In this document: positions 1-8,470 of the stretch, piece by piece | How positions within the stretch are numbered: position 1 is the first letter of the stretch | Layout: each line of letters begins with the position of its first letter | Origin: Candidatus Gallionella acididurans | GTDB taxonomy: Bacteria > Pseudomonadota > Gammaproteobacteria > Burkholderiales > Gallionellaceae | DNA length: 44,983 nucleotides | Assembly: GCA_001577345.1 (NCBI GenBank) | Contig: LSLI01000014.1 | Span: forward strand, 1-44,983 | Direction of reading: 5' to 3' | Program-made: the position numbers and the translations under genes | The notes under the pieces: model-generated | Seen by the model: only the letters and a program-made list of their open reading frames with translations | Databases searched by the model: none | Told to the model about the DNA's origin: nothing

Positions 1-1397
1 CCACCACCCAAGGCACGGATCAGATTGACGCTGGCCTGCAGGCGCCTTCTGCGCAGGTCCAGCTCGTCAAGCTGTACCTGCTGGGCCAGGGCGCTGGCAG
101 TCACGACTTCCAGATAACTGGCGATGCCTTCGCGGTAGCGGTTCATCGCGATATCCAGTGTGTGTTTGGTATCGGTAACCGCCTGGACAAGAGATACGGA
201 TTCCGTAGACAAATTGTTCAACAGCGACAGGTTGTCTTCAACATCCTGGAAAGCATGCAGCACGGTGGAGCGGTATTGCGCACCGGCCACCCTGAACGCG
301 GCCGATGCCTGATCGACCACATATTGACGGCGGCCGGCATCGAAGATGGTCAGCAAGGCATTCGGCCCGATGGACCAAAATAAATTGGGGGCGCTCAGCA
401 AACCCGCCTGGTAGGCGCTTTCATAGCCGCCTGCGGCGGCAAGATTAACCGTGGGGAAAAATGCCGTTTTGGCTACGCCAACATCCGCATTGGCTGCCGC
501 CAGGCGGCGCTCTGCCGCGGAAATATCCGGCCTGCGTTGCAGCAGGGTGGCCGGCAAGCCGACCGGGACGGTTGGCAGCTGGATATCCGTTACCGCAGGC
601 GCGATGGAAAAAGCAGAAGCCGACTCGCCAACCAGCGTGGCGGTGGCATGTTCATACAGCGCCCTGCTGGCCGTGATATCCGACAGTTTTGCCTGGGCTG
701 TCTCAAGCTGCACCTTGGCCTGGGAGACATCAAGTGCCGAGGCGATGGCACCCTGAAAACGCAGTTGCGTCAGCTGCAGAGCTTTTGCGTAGTAATTGAC
801 CTCATCCGACAACAATTTTAATTGTGCATCCAGGGTGCGCAGGGCAATATAGTCGTTAACCAGCTCGGCCCTCAGGCTCAGGTGTATCGACTCGACATCC
901 GCTGCCGCCGCCTGCGCGCCTGCCTTGCCGGATTCAATCTGATCGCGCACCTGCCCCCACAGATCGACTTCATAATTGGCCATCAGGCCGAGCGCGTTAT
1001 CCCCATACACATTGGGCTGGTTGGGGGAGCGCAACGCCCGGTTATTGGATTGGGCATTGCGGGTTGAGTAAGCGCCTGCCGACACGGTCGGGAACAAACC
1101 CGTGCGTGCCTGCGCGGCATAAGCTGTGGCTTCGTCGAAGTGCGCCACTGCCACGGCGAGATCGGCGTTTGCGGCATCCAGTTTCACCACCAGGCTGTCC
1201 AGCAGGGGATCCTTGTAATCTTTCCACCAATCCCCGCGCGGGAGTTTGTCTGCAGGCTGGGCGGGTTGCCAGATTGTTGTCGATTCCTTGTAGGCTGCGG
1301 GCTGCGGAATGACCGGTATCTTGTAAACCGGCTCCTCCGAACAAGCCGCAAGTATCGACACGCACAACAGCGGTGCCGCAAATCGGGTCAAGTTCAT
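1..1397 (-). CDS. RND efflux outer-membrane lipoprotein, NodT family (3' end outside window)
   Basis: This is the outer-membrane channel of a tripartite RND pump. The ATG at 1397 overlaps the stop of the membrane fusion gene as ATGA, so the two are translationally coupled. The N-terminus is a lipoprotein signal ending in a lipobox (LAAC, Cys at about residue 19). The body has the two repeated outer-membrane-efflux halves, with family segments such as WWKDYKDP, ANYEVDLWGQVRDQI, GVAKTAFFPTVNLAA and LLQRRPDISAAERRL. The reading frame is open to position 1, so the last few residues lie beyond the window. The substrate cannot be told from sequence. Confidence 0.93.
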   Translation of the reverse strand, partial: MNLTRFAAPLLCVSILAACSEEPVYKIPVIPQPAAYKESTTIWQPAQPADKLPRGDWWKDYKDPLLDSLVVKLDAANADLAVAVAHFDEATAYAAQARTGLFPTVSAGAYSTRNAQSNNRALRSPNQPNVYGDNALGLMANYEVDLWGQVRDQIESGKAGAQAAAADVESIHLSLRAELVNDYIALRTLDAQLKLLSDEVNYYAKALQLTQLRFQGAIASALDVSQAKVQLETAQAKLSDITASRALYEHATATLVGESASAFSIAPAVTDIQLPTVPVGLPATLLQRRPDISAAERRLAAANADVGVAKTAFFPTVNLAAAGGYESAYQAGLLSAPNLFWSIGPNALLTIFDAGRRQYVVDQASAAFRVAGAQYRSTVLHAFQDVEDNLSLLNNLSTESVSLVQAVTDTKHTLDIAMNRYREGIASYLEVVTASALAQQVQLDELDLRRRRLQASVNLIRALGG

Positions 1398-2605
1398 AGC
1401 GAACCCTCGTGCTCCGGATGGATTTCCACGGGTTTCACCGGTTCTGCGGGCGCAGCCTCGGTTTTCCTGATGACCACGACATCCCCCTGCACGATGGAAT
1501 CAGACGGGCTGTCTATGACACGGTCGGTGCTTTCTATGCCGCTGCCGACTTCCACCACGCGCCCCAGATCGTTCACGATCGTAATGTGTTTAAGGGTCAC
1601 GCGATTATCAGCACCCACTGTTGCCACCTGCAATCCGTCCCTGCGGAACAGCAGGCTGCTGACCGGCAAGCGCATAACATTCGTGCTGGGGGCCAGTTCA
1701 AAGTCCACTTCCACATAGCTTCCGGAAAACAGCTTGCCGCTCTTGTTGTCCATCAGCAACTCCACCGTCGAAGTACGCGAGGATACATGGATAGAATTCG
1801 AGATGTTGATCACGGTTGCCGGGAAGTGTTGCCCGGGAAGTTCCGGGAAGGCCACTTTTACCTTCATTCCCGGCGTGATCGCGTTGGCGTAATTCTGCGG
1901 CACTTCCACATAGATACGCAATGTCAGGTTGTCGACAATCCGGAACAGCGGTTGTCCGTTATTGTTGCTTCCCGGATTAATCAAATGGCCGACGTCGGTG
2001 TTGCGTTCGGTGATTATCCCGGTAAAGGGAGCCACAACGCGCTGGAATGATTGCTCCGCCTGCAAGCTTTGCAAATTGGCGCGTGCCGCATTCAGAATGT
2101 CGCGCTTGCCCTTGGCGGTTGCCGTTTTCTCATCGGTATCCTGACGCGAAACCGAATCCGTAGCCAAAAGGTTTTGCCAGCGCTTTGCGGTGACTTCTGC
2201 AATTTCCAAATTCGATTCGGCGGTGTACACATCCGCTTGCGCCCGCAATATCTGCTGGTCCAGCTCAGGGGTTTCGACTATGCCAAGCAGCTGTCCTTTT
2301 TTGACATGCACGCCTATGTCGGTGTACCACGCTTTCAGGTAGCCGCTCACCCGGGCATAAATCGGCGCGTCAATATTGGCGCTCACGTTCCCAGGCAAAA
2401 TCAGCGATTGCATGCTGGGACCGGGCTCCGGGGCCACGACTTTAACGGTGGTGTGGCGCGCCTCGACCGCTTTCTGCAAATCATGCGAATGATTGATGCG
2501 AAGATAAATTCCGACCGCCGCCACGGCAACCGCAACAACGGCAAAGATCAATCCTGCGCGGCGCAGGCCCGCAGAAGGGGGGGTGTGAGGAATATGGTCG
2601 TGCAT
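1394..2605 (-). CDS. RND efflux periplasmic adaptor (membrane fusion protein, HlyD/AcrA type)
   Basis: Periplasmic adaptor that links the inner-membrane permease to the outer-membrane channel. The 403-residue protein has one N-terminal membrane anchor (about residues 15-35), a lipoyl/barrel-sandwich half (GYLKAWYTDIGVHVKKGQLL), a helical hairpin rich in Ala/Gln/Leu, the second lipoyl half (VVAPFTGIITERNTDVGHL) and a beta-barrel and membrane-proximal C-terminus. The ATG at 2605 is the last of three identical TAATG stop/start sites made by a 26-bp tandem repeat; a GGAG ribosome site lies 8 bases upstream. It follows the permease gene and overlaps the outer-membrane gene by 4 bases. Confidence 0.95.
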   Translation of the reverse strand: MHDHIPHTPPSAGLRRAGLIFAVVAVAVAAVGIYLRINHSHDLQKAVEARHTTVKVVAPEPGPSMQSLILPGNVSANIDAPIYARVSGYLKAWYTDIGVHVKKGQLLGIVETPELDQQILRAQADVYTAESNLEIAEVTAKRWQNLLATDSVSRQDTDEKTATAKGKRDILNAARANLQSLQAEQSFQRVVAPFTGIITERNTDVGHLINPGSNNNGQPLFRIVDNLTLRIYVEVPQNYANAITPGMKVKVAFPELPGQHFPATVINISNSIHVSSRTSTVELLMDNKSGKLFSGSYVEVDFELAPSTNVMRLPVSSLLFRRDGLQVATVGADNRVTLKHITIVNDLGRVVEVGSGIESTDRVIDSPSDSIVQGDVVVIRKTEAAPAEPVKPVEIHPEHEGSL

Positions 2606-2675
2606 TATTGTTGCTCCACGGTTAAAGGCATTATTGTTGCTCCACGGTTAAAGGCATTATTGTTGCTCCACGGTT
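2603..2675 (-). repeat. 26-bp tandem repeat (2.8 copies) carrying RBS, stop and start codons
   Basis: Units lie at 2603-2628, 2629-2654 and 2655-2675 (partial) and are identical over their shared length. On the minus strand each unit holds GTGGAGCAACAATAATG, that is a GGAG ribosome site and an overlapping stop/start (TAATG). The rightmost copy is the true end of the permease gene, and the leftmost provides the start of the adaptor gene. The two ATGs in between open nine-codon mini-ORFs (MPLTVEQQ plus stop) that each end in the next TAATG. One copy would leave the two genes directly coupled, so the array probably grew by duplication (inference). Confidence 0.95.
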
Positions 2676-5600
2676 GACGGAGCGGACTGGGCAGCACCGG
2701 GTTTCCCTTTTTTGTCATGAACCAGGCTGAATACCACAGGCACAAAGAGCAGGGTTGCGACCGTTGCGAAGGCCAGTCCGCCGATCACCGCCCTGCCCAA
2801 TGGCGCATTCTGCTCACCGCCCTCGCCCAGGCCGAGCGCCATGGGGATCATGCCGATGATCATCGCAAGAGCCGTCATCAGCACCGGGCGGAAGCGGACA
2901 AAGCCCGCATCCAGGGCCGCAGTCATGCCGCCATCCCCGGCTTGCAGCTTTTCCCGCGCAAAACTGACCACCAGAATACTGTTTGCGGTCGCCACACCCA
3001 TGCACATGATCGAACCGATCAACGCCGGGACCGACAGGGTGGTATGCGTGACAAACAACATCCAGACGATTCCCGCCAGGGCGGCGGGCAGGGCCGTGAT
3101 GATCACAAACGGATCCAGCCAGGATTGGAAGTTGACTACAATCAGCAGGTAAACGAACACCACCGCGCCGAGCAAGCCGAACAGCAGTTGCCGGTATGAA
3201 TCGTTCATGGCTTTCACCTGCCCGCGCACGACCACGAAGGATCCCTTTGGCACATCCTGGATGGTTTCATTGATCACTTGTTCTATATCATGAGCCACAT
3301 CGCCCAGGTCGCGTTCCTGGGTGGTGCCGTAAATGTCGATGGCGGGCTGCACGTCATAATGGGATACCACGCCCTCTCCCTGGCTCCGGGTGATGGTGGC
3401 CAAGCCGCTAATCAGCTGCGAGCTGCCGTTCGGCCCCGAGGTGACAGGGACATTCCGCAGGTCGTTGAGGGTATCCTGGCGATACTGCGGCGTTTGCACT
3501 ACAAACGGGTAAGAAACGCCGTTGCCGGGGTTGACCCAGAAGTTGGGCGCGGTCTGGAAGCTGCCGGCCAGGGCGACCAGCAGGTTGTTGGCCACATCGC
3601 GCTGGGACAGGCCCATTTCGCGCGCGCGGGCGCGGTCCACGTCGACGTGAAACTCCGGGTAGTTGAACACCTGCTGGACGCGCAGATCCACCAGGCCGCG
3701 AATTTTCTTGAAACGATCCATGATCAGCGAGGCGTAGGCCTGGTTGTCCTTGCGTTTGAAACCGATCACCTGCACGTCTATCGGCGCGGGCATGCCGAAG
3801 TTCAGGATCTGGCTGACGATGTCGGCGGGCAGGAAGGCGAATGAGGTGCCGGGGAAATCGTCCGAAAGATGCGCGCGCAACTCTCTCACGTATTCCGCGG
3901 TGGGCCGGTGGTCTTCGTTCAGGGTGATCAGAATGTCCGCGTCGCTCGGCCCGATCGGGGACGAGTTGCTGTAGGTCAAATTGATCCCGCTCACCGGCAG
4001 GCCGATATTGTCCACCATGTTCTTGATTTGGCCGGACGGGATATAGCTTCTGATCCGGTTTTCGATCTCGTTGCACAGCCGCGCTGTTTCCTCGATCCGC
4101 GTGCCGGTCTGGGCGCGGATGTGCATCTTGATTTCGCCGGCGTCCACCACCGGAAAAAAGTTTCTTCCCAGCCAGGGCACCAGCGCGAAGGAGATCAGCA
4201 CAAATCCGAGAAAGCCGATGATGAACTGGGGGCGATGGGAGAGCGCGACCAGCAGCAGCCATTTGTACTGCTGGCGCACCCGGTTGAACAGCTGTTCAAA
4301 GCCGTGCTGGAAACGAACCAGCGGGTTCAGCGAGGGGGGCGGCGCAGGCTGGCCTTCTTCCTGATGATGCGGGACGTGGACACGCAACAGGTATTTTGCC
4401 AGCGTCGGCACCAGGGTGCGGGACAGGATGAACGACGCGATCATCGCAAATATCACGGCCTCGGCCAAAGGGACAAAAAGATATTTCTGCACCCCGGTGA
4501 GAAAGAACATCGGGATGAACACGATGCAGATCGAAAGCAGAGACACAAACGCGGGCACCACGATCTGGTTCGCGCCATCCAGGATCGAGGTCTCGACATG
4601 CTTGCCCTGTTCGAGGTGCCAATTGATACTTTCGATGGTCACGGTCGCCTCGTCAACCAGCACCCCCACCGCCAGGGCAAGGCCGCCCAGCGTCATGACA
4701 TTCAGGGTCTGGCCGAAAGCCGACAGTGCGATGATCGCCGACAATATCGACAGCGGAATCGATATCGTGACGATCAGTGTGGAGCGCCAGCTGCCCAAAA
4801 ACAGCAGGATCATCAGGCCGGTCAGCGCCGCTGCGGTCACCCCCTCGCGGATCACCCCGTTCACCGCATTCTTGACGAATATCGACTGGTCTCCAACCAG
4901 CTTGAGGATCAGCCCGGGCGGCGCGCCGGCCTCGATGCGCGGCAACAGCGCCTTGACGTCTTCGATGATGTCCAGCGTGGAGGCATTGCCGTTTTTCTGG
5001 ATGGTGGTCAATACCGAGTGCACGCCGTCGACCCGTACCATGTTGGTCTGCGGGGAATAGCCGTCGCGCACGTGCGCCACATCGCGCAGCAGGATGGGGA
5101 CACCGTTGACTTCCTTGACCGGCAGGTCGTTGAGCTCGTCGATGACATTCGTGCTCGCATTGAGCAGGACGTTGTACTCGAACATGCCCAGTTTCTCGGT
5201 TCCCGCCGGCAGGATCAGGTTCTGCTTGACCATGGCGTCTGCCACGTCCTGGGGGGCCAGCCCCTTGGAGCGCATGTTATGCATATCCAGGTCCACCTGG
5301 ATCTGCCTGTTTTTGCCGCCGTAGGGCGACGGAACGGCCGCGCCCTCCACCTGGGCCAGCTGTGGACGGATGAAGTTGTTGGAAAGATCGAACAACTGGT
5401 TGTCCAGCAGGGTGTGGCTGGACAGCGCCAATTGCAGCACCGGCACGCTGGATGCGTTGTAACTCAGGATCAGTGGCGGCGTAATGCCGGGTGGCATACG
5501 CTTGAGCACGGTCTGGGACAGCGCGGTCACCTGGCTGACCGCCGCATTGATATCGACCTCCGGCTGAAAGAATATCTTGACCACGGCCACGCCCGTCAGG

Positions 5601-5857
5601 GACTGGGATTCGATGTGCTCGATATCGTTGACCGTGGTCGTCAGCTGCCTTTCATAAAAGGTGACGATGCGGTTGGACATGTCCGTGGGCGCCATGCCGT
5701 TGTATGTCCACACTGCGCTGACCACCGGCACCCGGATATCGGGGAAAATATCCGTGCGCATGTTCACATACACGAGCGGGCCGAGGATCATGATCAGCAG
5801 CGCCAGCACGATAAAAGTGTAAGGTCGGTTTAAGGCAACCCGGACAATCCATATCAT
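2657..5857 (-). CDS. RND efflux permease, AcrB/HAE1-like inner-membrane subunit
   Basis: Proton-driven inner-membrane pump of 1066 residues, the usual RND size, with TM1 at the N-terminus, two large periplasmic loops and two six-helix blocks. Family segments include GLALAVGVLVDEATVTIE in TM4 and the C-terminal FVRFRPVLMTALAMIIGMIPM. The TM4 pair is Asp402-Glu403 instead of Asp-Asp, and the TM10 position matching AcrB Lys940 is Ala958 (ATANSILVV), so the proton relay differs from AcrB. The start is preceded by AGGGA 9 bases upstream. It is first in a permease-adaptor-channel unit, with a two-component system upstream on the same strand. The substrate is unknown. Confidence 0.95.
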   Translation of the reverse strand: MIWIVRVALNRPYTFIVLALLIMILGPLVYVNMRTDIFPDIRVPVVSAVWTYNGMAPTDMSNRIVTFYERQLTTTVNDIEHIESQSLTGVAVVKIFFQPEVDINAAVSQVTALSQTVLKRMPPGITPPLILSYNASSVPVLQLALSSHTLLDNQLFDLSNNFIRPQLAQVEGAAVPSPYGGKNRQIQVDLDMHNMRSKGLAPQDVADAMVKQNLILPAGTEKLGMFEYNVLLNASTNVIDELNDLPVKEVNGVPILLRDVAHVRDGYSPQTNMVRVDGVHSVLTTIQKNGNASTLDIIEDVKALLPRIEAGAPPGLILKLVGDQSIFVKNAVNGVIREGVTAAALTGLMILLFLGSWRSTLIVTISIPLSILSAIIALSAFGQTLNVMTLGGLALAVGVLVDEATVTIESINWHLEQGKHVETSILDGANQIVVPAFVSLLSICIVFIPMFFLTGVQKYLFVPLAEAVIFAMIASFILSRTLVPTLAKYLLRVHVPHHQEEGQPAPPPSLNPLVRFQHGFEQLFNRVRQQYKWLLLVALSHRPQFIIGFLGFVLISFALVPWLGRNFFPVVDAGEIKMHIRAQTGTRIEETARLCNEIENRIRSYIPSGQIKNMVDNIGLPVSGINLTYSNSSPIGPSDADILITLNEDHRPTAEYVRELRAHLSDDFPGTSFAFLPADIVSQILNFGMPAPIDVQVIGFKRKDNQAYASLIMDRFKKIRGLVDLRVQQVFNYPEFHVDVDRARAREMGLSQRDVANNLLVALAGSFQTAPNFWVNPGNGVSYPFVVQTPQYRQDTLNDLRNVPVTSGPNGSSQLISGLATITRSQGEGVVSHYDVQPAIDIYGTTQERDLGDVAHDIEQVINETIQDVPKGSFVVVRGQVKAMNDSYRQLLFGLLGAVVFVYLLIVVNFQSWLDPFVIITALPAALAGIVWMLFVTHTTLSVPALIGSIMCMGVATANSILVVSFAREKLQAGDGGMTAALDAGFVRFRPVLMTALAMIIGMIPMALGLGEGGEQNAPLGRAVIGGLAFATVATLLFVPVVFSLVHDKKGKPGAAQSAPSTVEQQ

Positions 5858-6074
5858 AGTTTTATTTCCCTAACCGAAGAGCTTTGTTGCTTCAGGAGAT
5901 CGGCTACACAGAGAGGCTGGGCGACCATCATGAAATCCGCGGAATTGTAAGTAAAAATGGGGTATATGCGTAAAAATTAATTAAATTTAATAATCCGGCG
6001 CTTGCAGATGCAAAAAGCGCTGTGGTCGATTGATGAGCCGGCTTTAATGACATAAATTGCCCGTTTCTGCCGGC
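5858..6074 (-). promoter_or_regulatory. Leader region of the RND pump genes
   Basis: This 217-base gap between the sensor kinase stop and the permease start holds an AT-rich block at about 5965-5995 and the AGGGA ribosome site at the permease. It is the natural place for a promoter controlled by the neighbouring response regulator. I could not pick a convincing -35/-10 pair or operator repeat. Confidence 0.35.
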
Positions 6075-7439
6075 CTATACACTATGCGGCCAGCAAAATA
6101 TGGTCGCCCTGGTGCCGGGATCGGCCCCGCCGAACTCAAACCTGAAATCGTGCAATTTGATAATGGCCATCACGATACTCAAGCCCAGGCCATAACCGGG
6201 CGGACGCAAATCATCGCCGCCACGGTGGAATCGATTGAGCACCGCCGCCCTTTCGTTCTCCTTTATGCCGGTGCCGCTGTCGATAATGTCGATTTGCGCG
6301 CCTTCGGCGCCCTGCAAAAGTCGCACAGTAACCCGCCCGCCGGTCGGGGTAAATTTGATTGCATTATCCAGGATGTTGACGATAGCCTCGAACATCAACT
6401 CGCCGTCGCCGTGGATGGGTTCGGTTGGCTCTGCCGTCATCGACAGGGCGATAGCTTTGTCTTCCGCCACCGGCTCTATGAAATTGACCGCCTGTTCCAG
6501 AATCTCTTTCAGCCGGATCACCCGAAAGCCGGCGCGCCGCTGCAAATTTTCGATCTCGGATATGCGCAACAGGGCGCGGAAACGGAGCAGCAGAGAGTCC
6601 ACTTCGCTCATCATCTGGTCCGCCATGGCACGCTTGGCCGGCGCGTCGCCCAGCTGTTGCTGCAACCGGTAAAGCACGGCGCGCAGTCTGGTCAGCGGCG
6701 TGCGCAGGTCATGCGCGATATTGTCGCCGACGCTTTTGACTTCGGACATCAGCCTTTCAACCTCGTCGAGCATCCTGTTGACGATGGCGGCCAGCATGTC
6801 CAGCTCATCGCGGTGCCCGCTGAGCGGCAGCCTTTGCCGGATGTTGCCGCCCATGATCAGTTCGCAAACCTGCTGGATCTGCTCGACGCGCCGCAGCGGG
6901 CGGAAACTCAGGGCCAGACCAAACATCAGGCCGATCAGGATGGTCAGGGAGCCGCCCCAGTAAAGCGCCCGCTTCATGACCTCGCCGAACTCGATCAGTT
7001 GTTGCGCGTCATGTCCTATCAGCAGGGTGTCGCCGGAACCGAGGCGGACCAGCAGTACGTGGGAGAGCAGCGGCTGGCTGGGCATATTGGCGGCGAGCAT
7101 GTCGGCCTTGTATATCCTGCCGTTCGCCGGTATGTCATGCGGCAGCTCGCGGACATTCCCCTCGATCAGCTGGCCGTCTGCCGCGAACAGCCCGTAAAAA
7201 TAAATATGGCGCTGGTCGCGCAGGATGCTGTCGTTGATTTCATCGGTCAGCTGGTCGGCGGGCAGCGCGGTCAGTCGCTGCTGTTCCAGCCTCAGCACCT
7301 GGTCCACCCGCCGGGTCATTTCCGTCGCGGTCTGCCAATAGACAAAGCCCAGCAGCAGGATCACGCATGTCGTGAAAAACAGGCTGTAAAACAGCGTCAG
7401 CCGGAACGCGACCGTGCGCGATAGTTCAGAGACGCTCAC
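6075..7439 (-). CDS. Two-component sensor histidine kinase
   Basis: Inner-membrane sensor of 454 residues. It has TM1 at about 10-32, a short periplasmic domain of about 110 residues, TM2 at about 146-168, a HAMP linker, an H-box with the phospho-accepting His (NIAHDLRTPLTRL), and a HATPase domain with N box (NILDNAIKF), DSGTGI and the G2 box (GYGLGLSIV). The start is GTG at 7439, which overlaps the end of the response regulator gene by 14 bases, so the two are co-translated. Position and orientation suggest it senses a signal for the RND pump downstream, like other OmpR/EnvZ-type pairs beside efflux operons (inference). Confidence 0.94.
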   Translation of the reverse strand: MSVSELSRTVAFRLTLFYSLFFTTCVILLLGFVYWQTATEMTRRVDQVLRLEQQRLTALPADQLTDEINDSILRDQRHIYFYGLFAADGQLIEGNVRELPHDIPANGRIYKADMLAANMPSQPLLSHVLLVRLGSGDTLLIGHDAQQLIEFGEVMKRALYWGGSLTILIGLMFGLALSFRPLRRVEQIQQVCELIMGGNIRQRLPLSGHRDELDMLAAIVNRMLDEVERLMSEVKSVGDNIAHDLRTPLTRLRAVLYRLQQQLGDAPAKRAMADQMMSEVDSLLLRFRALLRISEIENLQRRAGFRVIRLKEILEQAVNFIEPVAEDKAIALSMTAEPTEPIHGDGELMFEAIVNILDNAIKFTPTGGRVTVRLLQGAEGAQIDIIDSGTGIKENERAAVLNRFHRGGDDLRPPGYGLGLSIVMAIIKLHDFRFEFGGADPGTRATIFCWPHSV

Positions 7440-8106
7440 TGAGCATGTATCCTGAACCGCGCACGGTGTGTATCAGCGGCGGCGAACCCGGGGCGTCGAC
7501 CTTGCGGCGCAGGCGGCCGATATGAACATCGATGATGTTGGTGCCCGGATCAAAGTGATAGCCCCACACCGATTCAAACAGCATGGTGCGGGTCAGGATC
7601 TGCCCGAAATTGCGCATCATGTATTCCAGCAGGCGGAATTCGGTCGGCAACAAGTCCAGTGTCCTGTCTCCGCGAACCGCCTGCCTTGCCACCAGGTCCA
7701 GCTCGAGTTCGGCGACACACAACCTGGTCTGGCGCTCCTGCCGGTTGTGCCGCCGCAACAGCACTTCCACTCTCGCGGCCATTTCCTCGGACGCGAAAGG
7801 CTTGACCAGGTAATCGTCGCCGCCGGCGCGCAGACCGTCAACCCGTTCATCCACATCGCTCAACGCGCTGATCATCAATATCGGCGTGTCTATCTGTTTG
7901 CCGCGCAGGGTGCTCACGATGGTCAGCCCGTCCATCGATGGCAGCATCCTGTCCATCGTGATCAGGTCATAGTGGCCGTTCAGCGCCATGTTCAGTCCGT
8001 CGTGGCCATCATTGGCCCAATCCACCTCAAAGCCATGCTGGCGCAGTTCGTCCAGGATTTCCCTGGCAGTGGTCTCGTCGTCTTCTATAGTCAGAATTTT
8101 TGCCAT
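7426..8106 (-). CDS. Two-component response regulator, OmpR/PhoB family
   Basis: Cytoplasmic DNA-binding regulator of 226 residues. The receiver domain (1-115) has the acidic pocket Glu8-Asp9-Asp10, the phospho-acceptor Asp52 (TMDRMLP) and Lys in VKPF. The C-terminal winged-helix trans_reg_C domain (130-226) has LLPTEFRLLEYM and the recognition helix TNIIDVHIGRLRRKVD. I use the ATG at 8106 (MAKILTIEDD) because a GGAG ribosome site lies just upstream and this matches the family N-terminus; the frame stays open to an ATG at 8220. It is the partner of the overlapping sensor kinase and the likely activator of the RND genes. Confidence 0.94.
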   Translation of the reverse strand: MAKILTIEDDETTAREILDELRQHGFEVDWANDGHDGLNMALNGHYDLITMDRMLPSMDGLTIVSTLRGKQIDTPILMISALSDVDERVDGLRAGGDDYLVKPFASEEMAARVEVLLRRHNRQERQTRLCVAELELDLVARQAVRGDRTLDLLPTEFRLLEYMMRNFGQILTRTMLFESVWGYHFDPGTNIIDVHIGRLRRKVDAPGSPPLIHTVRGSGYMLSERL

Positions 8107-8369
8107 CCACTCCATCCTCGGTTTGTACGGGCAACAGCCTGCCACTGAACTTGGTTTACCGGCCGGCCAGAATGCCGTCGTCTTGCAATTATAGCCGCGA
8201 TAAGCCGCCGGGTAAGGCAATACGCCGCATCCGGCCCTATAGTGCAGGCCGTCCCGCCCGTCATCCTACCTCATAGCAGGCGCTAATCACAAAGCAGCTT
8301 TTCCCTGTCGCTGAAATTCCCGCGATGGTGTGAGCAGGCAGGGCAACGGGAAAACGGATGCCTCAGACG
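8107..8369. other. Intergenic region upstream of the response regulator
   Basis: This stretch separates the two-component genes from the porin terminator and must carry the promoter for the regulator-kinase pair on the minus strand. An upstream extension of the regulator frame (to 8220) and a 70-codon minus ORF (8287-8499) cross it. I regard neither as coding: the latter runs through the porin terminator. No clear repeat or RNA was seen. Confidence 0.4.
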
Positions 8370-8403
8370 AAAAAAACCCCGCTGTGTCGCCACAGCGGGG
8401 TTT
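8370..8403 (-). terminator. Rho-independent terminator of the porin gene
   Basis: Perfect 10-bp GC-rich stem (ccccgctgtg / cacagcgggg) with a TCGC loop at 8377-8400, flanked by A/T bases. Read on the minus strand it is followed by seven U residues (complement of 8370-8376). It lies 68 bases past the porin stop codon. Confidence 0.92.
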
Positions 8404-8470
8404 GAATATTACTTGCTGATCCTTGACTGGCCTGACAAGTTCAGGCCAGCGCGGGGTCATGACAGATTCA

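Noticed and set aside
3869-5833. 654-codon plus-strand ORF opposite the RND permease
   Set aside because: GC-rich shadow frame rich in His/Arg/Gln/Asp with no domain; the permease on the minus strand is unambiguous.
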